A DNA stretch of 64,000 nt from Actinokineospora alba (GTDB taxonomy: Bacteria; Actinomycetota; Actinomycetes; Mycobacteriales; Pseudonocardiaceae): positions 1,116,001 through 1,180,000 of the forward strand of contig NZ_SNXU01000001.1 of assembly GCF_004362515.1 (NCBI RefSeq). Reading direction: 5' to 3'. The position numbers and the translations under genes are program-made. Numbering within the stretch: position 1 is the first letter of the stretch; each line of letters begins with the position of its first letter. Positions 22,363-29,219 of the stretch are shown here, piece by piece. The notes beneath the pieces were generated by a model, which saw only the letters and a program-made list of their open reading frames with translations, ran no database searches and was not told the DNA's origin.

Positions 22363-23798
22363 TGGGCGAAACGTCGTTTGATGTGCGCATCCACAAGACA
22401 GACGTGTATCAGGGTGCCAGAACCACCACGTGGTGGGTGCGATGGTCTGTGGCACGAGAAACGTTCAAAGAGCCATTCAAGAGTTCAGCATTGGCGGACG
22501 GATTCAGGTCCGAGCTGGTTACCGCTTCCCGCAAGGGTGAGGCATTTGAGACTGCATCCGGCCTGCCGCCGTCGATGGTGCGGAAGACCAAAGCAATGTC
22601 ATGGTTCGCGCTCGCTTGCTCGTACGTAGACATGAAATGGCCGGATGCCGCGCCCGGCCACCGAAGGACTATCGCCGACGCTCTTGTGCCAATCAGTATG
22701 GCGATGCTACGCGTGGAACCGTCCAGCACTGAGGTTTCCCGCGAGCTGCGCTCTCGTCTACGAATGGCGTTCAGCGTCACGAAGCGGCCAGATGCTGAAC
22801 AGATACGTGAGCTTGAGCGCAACAGTATCCAGGTTTCGGATCTAGCAAAGCCAGACGTATTCCGACAGCGCTATTCCGCAATCATGCGGAAACTTGATGG
22901 CGGTACGGTCGCCTACGATACCGCCAGGCTCCGGCGCAACACACTACGGGAAACACTTGATTTCGCGGTGGCGGAAAAGGAACTGCTGGACGCTAACCCG
23001 CTCAGTCAGATCAAGGTCAAAAAGACCACCACCGTGGTGCGCAAGGTCGACCGACGCTGTGTCGCCAATGCCATCCAGATTCGTACAGTGCTGAACGAGG
23101 TCAGGTCCATAGGACGAACCGGACGCAAGCTGGTGGCTTTCTTCGGACTCATGTACTTGACCGGCGCTCGGCCAGAGGAAGCCGTCAATGTTCGCCTCTC
23201 CGATTGCAAGCTTCCGCCACGGGCGTGGAACCAAGCCGCGGGTGCATGGGAGGTCAAGGAGTGGGGCGACATCGTCTTCAGCGGCGCGCGGCCAGAAGTC
23301 GGAGCGGAGTGGACCGACAGTGGCCAGGCCAACGAGGAGCGCGGCCTCAAGCACCGCGAGGAATCCGACGACCGCACGGCCCCATGTCCCCCGGAACTAG
23401 CCCTGCTCATCTACGAACACGTGGATGAGTTCGGCACAGCACCGGATGGGCGTCTGTTCGTCGCTGAGCGGGGCGGTCGGATCAGCAGCAGCACCTACGG
23501 CCGGATCTGGGCGCTTGCGAGAGAGGCGGCGTTCACGGCCGAGGTGGCCGCCTCCCCGCTGATTAAGCGGCCTTACGACCTCCGTCACTCGTGCCTGTCC
23601 ATGCACCTGAACGCAGGTATCGAGCCCACCAGGGTCGCCAAGTGGGGTGGCAACAGCCTGCGTGTGCTGCTGGAGGTCTACGCCGATTGCACCGACGCAG
23701 GGGAGCAGGCAGCCCGCGCCAGGCTCGGAGTAGCCCTCAACAACGCCACGGAAAACTTCGGCACGCATTCGGCACAGACGCCCGACGACGGTCGTTGA
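22362..23798 (+). CDS. int: Tyrosine recombinase (site-specific integrase)
   Basis: 478 aa. N-terminal SAM-like/arm-binding region, then a catalytic domain with Arg270 (LTGARPEEAV), box II RPYDLRHSC (Tyr405 in the usual first His position, Arg408) and the nucleophile Tyr440 in LLEVYADC. The conserved GHS before the nucleophile reads GGNS (Asn431). It ends 73 bp from the right att repeat and presumably recombines the 53-bp tRNA-Tyr core. The 3' end contains the TTCGGCAC pair that is repeated near the left end. Codon use is less GC-biased than in the flanks, consistent with transfer. Confidence 0.95.
   Translation: MGETSFDVRIHKTDVYQGARTTTWWVRWSVARETFKEPFKSSALADGFRSELVTASRKGEAFETASGLPPSMVRKTKAMSWFALACSYVDMKWPDAAPGHRRTIADALVPISMAMLRVEPSSTEVSRELRSRLRMAFSVTKRPDAEQIRELERNSIQVSDLAKPDVFRQRYSAIMRKLDGGTVAYDTARLRRNTLRETLDFAVAEKELLDANPLSQIKVKKTTTVVRKVDRRCVANAIQIRTVLNEVRSIGRTGRKLVAFFGLMYLTGARPEEAVNVRLSDCKLPPRAWNQAAGAWEVKEWGDIVFSGARPEVGAEWTDSGQANEERGLKHREESDDRTAPCPPELALLIYEHVDEFGTAPDGRLFVAERGGRISSSTYGRIWALAREAAFTAEVAASPLIKRPYDLRHSCLSMHLNAGIEPTRVAKWGGNSLRVLLEVYADCTDAGEQAARARLGVALNNATENFGTHSAQTPDDGR
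23757..23777 (+). promoter_or_regulatory. Candidate integrase arm-type site, right
   Basis: TTCGGCACGCATTCGGCAC, two 8-bp units 11 bp apart, inside the int 3' end, 94 bp before the right att core; matched by 11675-11695. Confidence 0.5.
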
Positions 23799-23820
23799 CG
23801 ACCGGACGCAGCCGGACAAA

Positions 23821-23868
23821 CGAAAACAAGCCCGTGACCTGTTTACGCAGGTCACGGGCTTGTTTTCG
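23821..23868 (-). terminator. Perfect 20-bp hairpin, element-borne tRNA-Tyr terminator
   Basis: CGAAAACAAGCCCGTGACCT (23821-23840) pairs perfectly with 23849-23868. It stands just past the 3' end of the rebuilt tRNA-Tyr and resembles the displaced chromosomal hairpin (AACAAGCC..TGACC shared) without being identical. It also terminates int from the other side. Confidence 0.85.
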
Positions 23869-23870
23869 CA

Positions 23871-23923
23871 GGTGTGGCGGGTGAAGGATTCGAACCTTCG
23901 AAGCTTTCGCGACGGATTTACAG
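23871..23923 (-). repeat. attR: Right attachment site (att)
   Basis: 53 bp identical to 11570-11622. Here it forms the 3' part of the complete tRNA-Tyr gene, so integration leaves the tRNA functional. Confidence 0.93.
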
Positions 23924-23955
23924 TCCGCTCCCATTGGCCGCTCGGGCAACCCGCC
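23875..23955 (-). tRNA. tyrT: tRNA-Tyr (anticodon GTA), integration target
   Basis: An 81-nt class II tRNA: acceptor GGCGGGT pairs with ACCCGCC, discriminator A, anticodon loop CTGTAAA, long variable arm GCGAAAGCTTC. CCA is not encoded. The 5' part (23924-23955) is chromosomal; the 3' 49 nt come with the element's att site. Confidence 0.97.
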
Positions 23956-24087
23956 GGGTTCGTCCAGCGCCGCTGGACGGAGGGAACAATACCTAACGCC
24001 CTCCACCGGGTTCCAATCGGTACCCCCAGTGCCGCGCGGCGGTAGCATCCTGGCCACCAGAACCCCTGATGTGGAGGTGCGAGACAC

Positions 24088-24579
24088 GTGGCGGACCCGT
24101 CTTTCGACGTGGTGAGCAAGGTCGACCGGCAGGAGGTGGACAACGCGCTCAACCAGGCCGCGAAGGAACTGTCCACTCGGTTCGACTTCCGCAACACCGG
24201 CGCTCAGGTGAGCTGGAGCGGTGACGAGGCGATCACCTTCCAGGCCGACACCGAGGAGCGCTGCGCGGCGGCGATCGAGGTGTTCAAAGAGAAGCTGATC
24301 AAGCGCAACATCTCCCAGAAGGCGTTCGACGTCGAGGAGCCCGCGCTCTCCGGCAAGGTCTACAAGGTCACCGGCACCCTCGTGCAGGGCATCACCTCGG
24401 AGAAGGCCAAGGAGATCGCCAAGAAGATCCGCGAGGAAGGCCCCAAGGGCGTCCAGGCCCAGATCCAGGGCGACCAGCTGCGGGTCACCGGCAAGAAGAA
24501 GGACCACCTGCAGGACGTCATCACCCTGCTCAAGACCGGCGACTTCGGGATCGCGCTGCAGTTCACGAACTACCGGTAA
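24088..24579 (+). CDS. yajQ: YajQ-family nucleotide-binding protein
   Basis: 163 aa from GTG 24088, with GGAGG ten nt upstream. Begins ADPSFDVVSKVDRQEVDNALNQ, with FRNTGAQVSWSGDEAITF and the IREEGPKGVQAQIQGDQLRVTGKKKDHLQ tail, typical of the two-ferredoxin-like-fold YajQ family (DUF520). YajQ proteins bind nucleic acid and, in Xanthomonas, c-di-GMP. The EAL protein near the window start shows that c-di-GMP turnover exists here, but no direct link is visible. Length is normal. Confidence 0.94.
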   Translation: MADPSFDVVSKVDRQEVDNALNQAAKELSTRFDFRNTGAQVSWSGDEAITFQADTEERCAAAIEVFKEKLIKRNISQKAFDVEEPALSGKVYKVTGTLVQGITSEKAKEIAKKIREEGPKGVQAQIQGDQLRVTGKKKDHLQDVITLLKTGDFGIALQFTNYR

Positions 24580-24654
24580 GCACGATGGGAGACCCCGGCA
24601 GGGTGTCTCGGCGGCAAGGTGGAGTTTCACCCCGTCCCCCTGCCGGAGGTCGCC

Positions 24655-24873
24655 ATGAGTGAGCACACCGCGGGCACCATTGACGTCGACGACATCGAGC
24701 GTCGGCTCTCGTTCGTGATGCGGTCGATCGATGTCGCGCTGGCGCTGCGCGACCGGGCGCGGTTCCACCGGGCGTGCGCGCTGCGGCGCGACTTGCTCAC
24801 ATTGAGGGCGAAAGCGGTTAACGAAAGCGGCCAAGGCTCGATGCTGGACGAGACACGACAGGAGCCGCGATGA
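24655..24873 (+). CDS. 72-aa helical protein coupled to rmlA
   Basis: ATG 24655 with CGGAGG six nt upstream. DIERRLSFVMRSIDVALALRDRARFHRACALRRDLLTLRAK predicts one helical pair. The last codons overlap the rmlA start (ATGA). No known family; perhaps a regulator of, or subunit carried along with, RmlA. Confidence 0.65.
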   Translation: MSEHTAGTIDVDDIERRLSFVMRSIDVALALRDRARFHRACALRRDLLTLRAKAVNESGQGSMLDETRQEPR

Positions 24874-25748
24874 AGGGCATCATCCTCGCCGGAGGAAGCG
24901 GGACGCGGCTGCATCCGATCACCCAGGCGGTGTCGAAGCAGCTGCTCCCGGTCTACGACAAACCCATGGTCTATTACCCGCTGTCGGTGCTGATGCTGGC
25001 CGGGATCCGGGACATCCTAATCATCTCGACCCCCACCGACCTGCCCAACTTCGAGCGGCTGCTCGGTGACGGCAGCCAACTGGGTGTGCGTTTCTCCTAT
25101 GCCGTGCAGCCGGAGCCCAACGGGCTGGCGGAGGCCTTCATCATCGGCGATGAGTTCATCGGCGACGACCCGGTCGCGCTGATCCTCGGCGACAACATCT
25201 TCTTCGGCCAGAGCTTCTCCCACCAGCTGCAGGAATGCGTGGCGTCGCTGAACGGGGCCGTGCTGTTCGGCTACCGCGTGAAGGACCCGGAGCGCTACGG
25301 CGTCGGCGAGGTCGACGCCGAGGGCACGCTGGTGTCGATCGAGGAGAAGCCGGCGAAGCCCAAGTCGAACCGGGCCATCACCGGGCTGTACTTCTACGAC
25401 AACGACGTCGTCAAGATCGCCAAGAACCTGCGGCCGTCGGCCCGGGGGGAACTGGAGATCACCGACGTGAACCTGGAGTACCTGCGGCAGGGGCGGGCCA
25501 AGCTCGTCGACCTGGGACGCGGGTTCGCGTGGCTCGACACCGGGACGCACGACTCGCTGCTGGAGGCCGGGCAGTTCGTGCAGGTCCTGGAGCACCGGAC
25601 CGGGGTTCGGGTCGCCTGCCTTGAGGAGGTCGCGCTGGAGCGCGGGTTCATCACGGCGGACGAGTGCTATGCGCTGGGCGAGAAGCTGGCCAAGTCGGGG
25701 TACGGGGAGTACGTGATGTCCGTGGCCAAGGCCGCGGGCGCTCGCTAG
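24870..25748 (+). CDS. rmlA: Glucose-1-phosphate thymidylyltransferase (RmlA/RfbA)
   Basis: 292 aa. GIILAGGSGTRLHPITQAVSKQLLPVYDKPM is the diagnostic N-terminus (nucleotide-binding GGSGTRL, residues 8-14). LGDNIFFG, EEKPAKPKSNRAITGLYFYDNDVV and WLDTGTHDSLLEA follow. It makes dTDP-glucose from dTTP and glucose-1-phosphate, the first step to dTDP-rhamnose for the cell-wall linker and glycans. The rmlB/C/D genes are not nearby. Overlaps the small gene upstream and converges on htpX. Confidence 0.96.
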   Translation: MKGIILAGGSGTRLHPITQAVSKQLLPVYDKPMVYYPLSVLMLAGIRDILIISTPTDLPNFERLLGDGSQLGVRFSYAVQPEPNGLAEAFIIGDEFIGDDPVALILGDNIFFGQSFSHQLQECVASLNGAVLFGYRVKDPERYGVGEVDAEGTLVSIEEKPAKPKSNRAITGLYFYDNDVVKIAKNLRPSARGELEITDVNLEYLRQGRAKLVDLGRGFAWLDTGTHDSLLEAGQFVQVLEHRTGVRVACLEEVALERGFITADECYALGEKLAKSGYGEYVMSVAKAAGAR

Positions 25749-25758
25749 ACCGCCGACG

Positions 25759-26610
25759 CTAAGCCTCGGCCATCGCCTCCAGGCGGGCGATGCGGTCGTC
25801 CATGGGCGGGTGCGTGGTGAACCTGCGGGCGAAGCGGGCGTTGGTGCGGAACGGGTTCGCGATCATCAGGTGTGACTGCGAGACCAAGGCGGGCTCAGCG
25901 GGCAGCGGCGCCGCCCGGGTTCCCGCGTCCAGCTTGCGCAGGGCCATGGCGAGGCCCAGTGGGTCGCCGGTGAGTTTCGCGCCGGACTCGTCGGCCTGGT
26001 ACTCGCGGGAGCGGCTCACGGCCATGCGGACGATCGTGGCGGCGACCGGGCCGAGCATGCCCACCACCAGCAGGGCGATCGGGTTGTCGTCGTCATCGTC
26101 GCCGAAGAAGCCGGTGAGCATGGCGATGCCGGCGATCATGCTGACGGCGCCCGCCAGCGCACCCGCGACGCAGGAGATGAGGATGTCGCGGTTGTAGACG
26201 TGGGACAGCTCGTGGGCGAGGACGCCGCGCAGTTCACGTTCGTCGAGCAGGTCCAGCAGCCCGGTGGTGCAGCAGATGGCCGCGGTGCGCGGGTTGCGAC
26301 CGGTTGCGAAGGCGTTGGGGGCCAGGGTGTGGCTCAGGTAGAGGCGCGGCATCGGCTGGCGGGCGGCCGTGGCCAACTCCGCGACGATTCGGTACAGCGC
26401 CGGGTGCTCGGCCTGGGAGACCGGTCGGGCGCGCATCACCCGCAGTGCGATCTTGTCCGAGTTCACGAACGCGTGGACGCTCAGGAGGACCGCCACACCG
26501 CCGCCGATGATCAGTGCGGTGCGCCCGAACAGGGAGCTGACCAGCAGGATCAGCGCACTCATGCCACCCAGCAGCAGGACGGTTTTGAGCCCGTTGCCAT
26601 GCGAGTGCAC
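25759..26610 (-). CDS. htpX: Membrane zinc protease HtpX
   Basis: 283 aa from GTG 26610 (GGGGAGG six to seven nt upstream). Two N-terminal membrane helices, then NAFATGRNP, the zincin motif LAHELSHVYNRD (His133, Glu134, His137), two more membrane segments, and SREYQADESGAKL (third ligand Glu203). HtpX degrades misfolded membrane proteins on the cytoplasmic side. Monocistronic on the minus strand. Confidence 0.95.
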   Translation of the reverse strand: MHSHGNGLKTVLLLGGMSALILLVSSLFGRTALIIGGGVAVLLSVHAFVNSDKIALRVMRARPVSQAEHPALYRIVAELATAARQPMPRLYLSHTLAPNAFATGRNPRTAAICCTTGLLDLLDERELRGVLAHELSHVYNRDILISCVAGALAGAVSMIAGIAMLTGFFGDDDDDNPIALLVVGMLGPVAATIVRMAVSRSREYQADESGAKLTGDPLGLAMALRKLDAGTRAAPLPAEPALVSQSHLMIANPFRTNARFARRFTTHPPMDDRIARLEAMAEA

Positions 26611-26681
26611 GTTGTCGCCTCCCCGATGTAAAGCTGCTGTTGGGTCCGGAAGACAAACGCCCGTGCCTACTGAGAAGTTCC

Positions 26682-27467
26682 TCAGTTGCCGCTCTCGCCC
26701 AGTCGCCAGTATGTGGTGGGGCGCACACGCTGCCTCGGGTAGCCGCGTTCGTCGAGCAGGTGGGCACGGACGGCGAGCATCGCGGTGCGCTCCCCCGCCA
26801 TCCACACCTCGGGCAGGCCGTCGGGCAGTTCCGCGGCCCGGATGGCGTCGACGAGGACCGTGCTCTCACCCGCGGGCACACCGTCGCGGTGCAGCCACGT
26901 GATGGCGTGGCCGGGGTGTTCCTCGGCGGCGTCGGCGACCTCGACGAACGCCAGTGCCTGCTTGCCCTCCGGGAGCGCGCCCAGGATGGCGGTGATGGCG
27001 GGCAGCGCGGTCTCGTCACCGGCGAGCAGGTACCAGTCGGCGGCGGGGTCGGGCTGGTAGGCGGGCGAGGGGCCGACGAAGATCAGCTCGTCGCCGACCT
27101 TGGCCCGCTCCGCCCAGGCCGACGCGGGGCCGGAGTCGCCGTGCAGGACGAAGTCGAAGTCGACCTCGTTGGTCGCCGGGTCGTGCCTGCGGATGGTGTA
27201 CGTGCGGGTCAGCGGGCGGACCTGCGACCACAGGCCACGCGCGGATTCGAGCGTCAGCGGCTCGGGCAGCACGACGTCGTCGGGGTAGAAGTAGAGCATC
27301 ACGTTCTGGTCGGTCCCGGCGCCCGCGAGGTCGGCCAGGGAGTCACCCTGGACCGTGACCCTCGCCATGTGCGGGGTGATCCGCTCGACCCGGACCACGG
27401 GGACGCGCCAGAGGCGGGTCTCCTGCCTGCGGGAGCGGCGGCGGGCGGGGGTTTCGTTCGCGTTCAT
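26682..27467 (-). CDS. Siderophore-interacting FAD reductase (ViuB/SIP family)
   Basis: About 261 aa from ATG 27467 (GAGG nine nt away; ATG 27476 is possible). The FAD domain shows RPLTRTYTIRRHDP (FAD-binding RxYT) and FVLHGDSGPASAWAERAKVGD; the SIP domain has WYLLAGDETALPAITAIL, FVEVADAAEE, WLHRDGVPAG and VWMAGERTAMLAVRAHL. It should reduce ferric siderophores with NAD(P)H to release iron. The sequence matches the actinobacterial SIP_FAD family. No siderophore gene is adjacent. Confidence 0.93.
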   Translation of the reverse strand: MNANETPARRRSRRQETRLWRVPVVRVERITPHMARVTVQGDSLADLAGAGTDQNVMLYFYPDDVVLPEPLTLESARGLWSQVRPLTRTYTIRRHDPATNEVDFDFVLHGDSGPASAWAERAKVGDELIFVGPSPAYQPDPAADWYLLAGDETALPAITAILGALPEGKQALAFVEVADAAEEHPGHAITWLHRDGVPAGESTVLVDAIRAAELPDGLPEVWMAGERTAMLAVRAHLLDERGYPRQRVRPTTYWRLGESGN

Positions 27468-27562
27468 CGGTGCCATCCTCACGCGCGCGCCGCGCCGCCG
27501 TTCACCGAGGGTCGGGATAATTGTCACCGCCACCCCGTGGCCGGCCATTTAGAGTTCCGCGA

Positions 27563-27735
27563 ATGACCTGCGTCTTCGACCAGGGCGATCCCGACGCGGT
27601 CTCGATCGGCGTGGACTGGTGACCATCGATCTTGGCGAATTCCTGTGTGCCGCGGCGGCGGAGACGCTGCGGGCGCCCCGCCGGTGGATCTCCGCCGACA
27701 CGGATCTCACCGTGGACGTGGAACGGCACCCCTGA
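27563..27735 (+). CDS. Two coupled tiny ORFs of uncertain reality
   Basis: ATG 27563 opens 19 codons (TCVFDQGDPDAVSIGVDW) ending in TGA that overlaps a GTG at 27619 opening 38 codons (TIDLGEFLCAAAAETL...DVERHP, stop 27733-27735). No convincing ribosome site; could be a decayed gene. Nothing recognised. Confidence 0.25.
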
Positions 27736-27744
27736 AACAGCAAA

Positions 27745-27769
27745 CCCGGGTGGCCGATGGCCACCCGGG
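27745..27769 (-). terminator. 11-bp GC hairpin
   Basis: CCCGGGTGGCC (27745-27755) pairs with GGCCACCCGGG (27759-27769) around GAT, 15 bp past the stop of the large secreted protein gene. Confidence 0.75.
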
Positions 27770-27783
27770 CTTCTCGCCGATCA

Positions 27784-29034
27784 TCAGCTGGTCTCGAGCT
27801 CCCAGTGGATGTTCGCCTTGTAGATGCCGTCCGCGCTCCAGTCGCCGGTTTCCTGGTAGAACGTCGACGTGTGGGTGCCCGTGCGCCAGTTGTCCCAGCC
27901 CGAGGTGACCCCGTTGTCGTAGCGGTAGGCCCACTTCGACGGCAGCTTGACCGCGACGGTGACCGGCTTGAACAGGTCGTCGTAGAACAGGTTGATGATC
28001 CAGCCGACGAACGTGGTGACCAGCCAGGCCACGATCTGCCCGAGCGCCTCGGCGAGGGCCGCGCCGAGGAACGCGCTGGTCAGACCCTCGATGGCCTCTT
28101 CGATCACCTTCTTGACCTTGTCCTTCACCTTCGCCCACGCCGCGTTGAGCACCTCGGCGAAGCCGCCGTCGTCCTCCTCAGCCATGATCATCGTGACCAG
28201 GTACTTGCGCGGGTAGGCGCCCGGGTTGATGTCGAACCGGGTGTAGGACTTGCCAGGCGCGGCGTAGGTGAACACCTCGCCCTGGTCGAACGCGAACGGC
28301 GGGACGAACCGGGCGATCTTCTCCGTCGTGCCGTCGTTGTCGACGCGGACGCCGCCCAGCGCGATCTCGTCGGAGCCGAAGGCGTTGTTGTCGGTCTCCT
28401 CGACGACCTTGATCTTCTCCAGGCGCAGCCGCAGGTCGGTGACCTGGGGCAGCGCCGACCACTGCGACACCGGGATGCCGCTGTACTTCAGGTACCTCAG
28501 GTGAGCCGCGTCCTCGGCGCGGGACTCCTGTTCGATCCGGTCGGCGATGGCGCGGATCTCGGCGGTCAGCGCGTCCTTGTCCGCCATCGCGCTGTCGGCG
28601 GTGAACGCGCCGTCGAAGCCGAGGCGGGCGAACTCCTCCGGGCTGTGCGCGGCGTGTCTGCCGAACTCGGCCTTGCGGGACTCGGGCGAGTCGAGCAGCC
28701 GGGTCGAGGCCGCCTTCGCCTTGTCCCGCACGTCGGCGGGCGCGGCGGCGAACGCGGCGGCGAGGTCGGCTTCGACGCTGCCTTCCCGGTACGCCGCGGG
28801 ATCCTGGTTGGCCGCCACGGTGGCGAGCGCGTACTTGAACGCGTTGTTGGCGTCGTCGGCCACGCGCGCCAATGCGGGTGTCTCCCGGAGGCTTCCCGCA
28901 GTTGGCGCGGGCGGGTACTCGATGAAGTCCCGGTCCTGCGCGATCGCCTGCCCAGGCACCAGAGTGGCGGTGAGACAGGCCGCGGCCAGCGCCGCGACCG
29001 CCGCGACACCGCGGCTTCGTTTCAAGGTCGACAT
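27784..29034 (-). CDS. Secreted protein of unknown function, possible SARP target
   Basis: 416 aa. A signal peptide (MSTLKRSRGVAAVAALAAACLTATLVPGQAIAQ) is followed by an Ala/Asp/Glu-rich helical domain (residues about 40-250) with repeated ADxRDKAKAASTRLLDS-like helices of ALF-repeat character. A hydrophobic segment (AFLGAALAEALGQIVAWLVTTFVGWIINLFYDDLF, about 320-355) comes next, then a C-terminal beta domain with YRYDNGVTSGWDNWRTG. The hydrophobic part could insert in a membrane. Its promoter region carries four 11-bp-spaced CGG(C/T)TG repeats shared with the Calx-beta gene on the far side of the regulator. Confidence 0.8.
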   Translation of the reverse strand: MSTLKRSRGVAAVAALAAACLTATLVPGQAIAQDRDFIEYPPAPTAGSLRETPALARVADDANNAFKYALATVAANQDPAAYREGSVEADLAAAFAAAPADVRDKAKAASTRLLDSPESRKAEFGRHAAHSPEEFARLGFDGAFTADSAMADKDALTAEIRAIADRIEQESRAEDAAHLRYLKYSGIPVSQWSALPQVTDLRLRLEKIKVVEETDNNAFGSDEIALGGVRVDNDGTTEKIARFVPPFAFDQGEVFTYAAPGKSYTRFDINPGAYPRKYLVTMIMAEEDDGGFAEVLNAAWAKVKDKVKKVIEEAIEGLTSAFLGAALAEALGQIVAWLVTTFVGWIINLFYDDLFKPVTVAVKLPSKWAYRYDNGVTSGWDNWRTGTHTSTFYQETGDWSADGIYKANIHWELETS

Positions 29035-29101
29035 CGGACTCTCCCCTGGTCACCGAGCGGGCCCCTCGCCCGCTCGTCGCTGCGCACAGCAGACGCCCGC
29101 A

Positions 29102-29142
29102 CGGCTGTGGACCGGCTGCGGAACGGTTGTGACCCGGCACGA
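29102..29142 (-). promoter_or_regulatory. 11-bp-spaced direct repeats, candidate SARP binding site
   Basis: CGGCTGTG (29102), CGGCTGCG (29113), CGGTTGTG (29124) and a weaker CGGCACGA (29135), each exactly 11 bp apart, lie between the secreted protein gene and the SARP gene. SARP regulators bind heptamer direct repeats with this periodicity. No good -10 hexamer is seen at the standard 8 bp. Confidence 0.6.
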
Positions 29143-29219
29143 ATCGGCCCCGATTCGCGATCTGACCAGTGCAAGCGCGTGGCCTAAGCTCCACGTGATC
29201 ACACCGGCCGGGAGACCAG

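Larger units (their letters stand above)
11570..23923. mobile_element. AICE-like integrative element in tRNA-Tyr (about 12.3 kb)
   Basis: The unit is bounded by 53-bp direct repeats; excision between them would yield a 12,301-bp circle and a clean tRNA-Tyr. Inside lie Int and Xis next to attR, a GntR regulator, a DUF2637-like membrane protein, an FtsK/TraB-type dsDNA translocase and a train of small ORFs, all typical of actinomycete integrative and conjugative elements that transfer double-stranded DNA. A classical RepSA/RepAM/prim-pol initiator is not seen; DnaB-N-like and DUF3631 proteins occupy its place. No Nudix (Pif) gene is present. The element appears intact. Confidence 0.9.

Noticed and set aside
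24595..24625. Terminator after yajQ (GAGACCCC...GTGTCTC)
   Set aside because: Stem is short and imperfect; not enough to call.
23737..24834. Minus-strand 365-codon frame across tRNA-Tyr and yajQ
   Set aside because: Passes through the tRNA and antisense to YajQ; composition is shadow-like.
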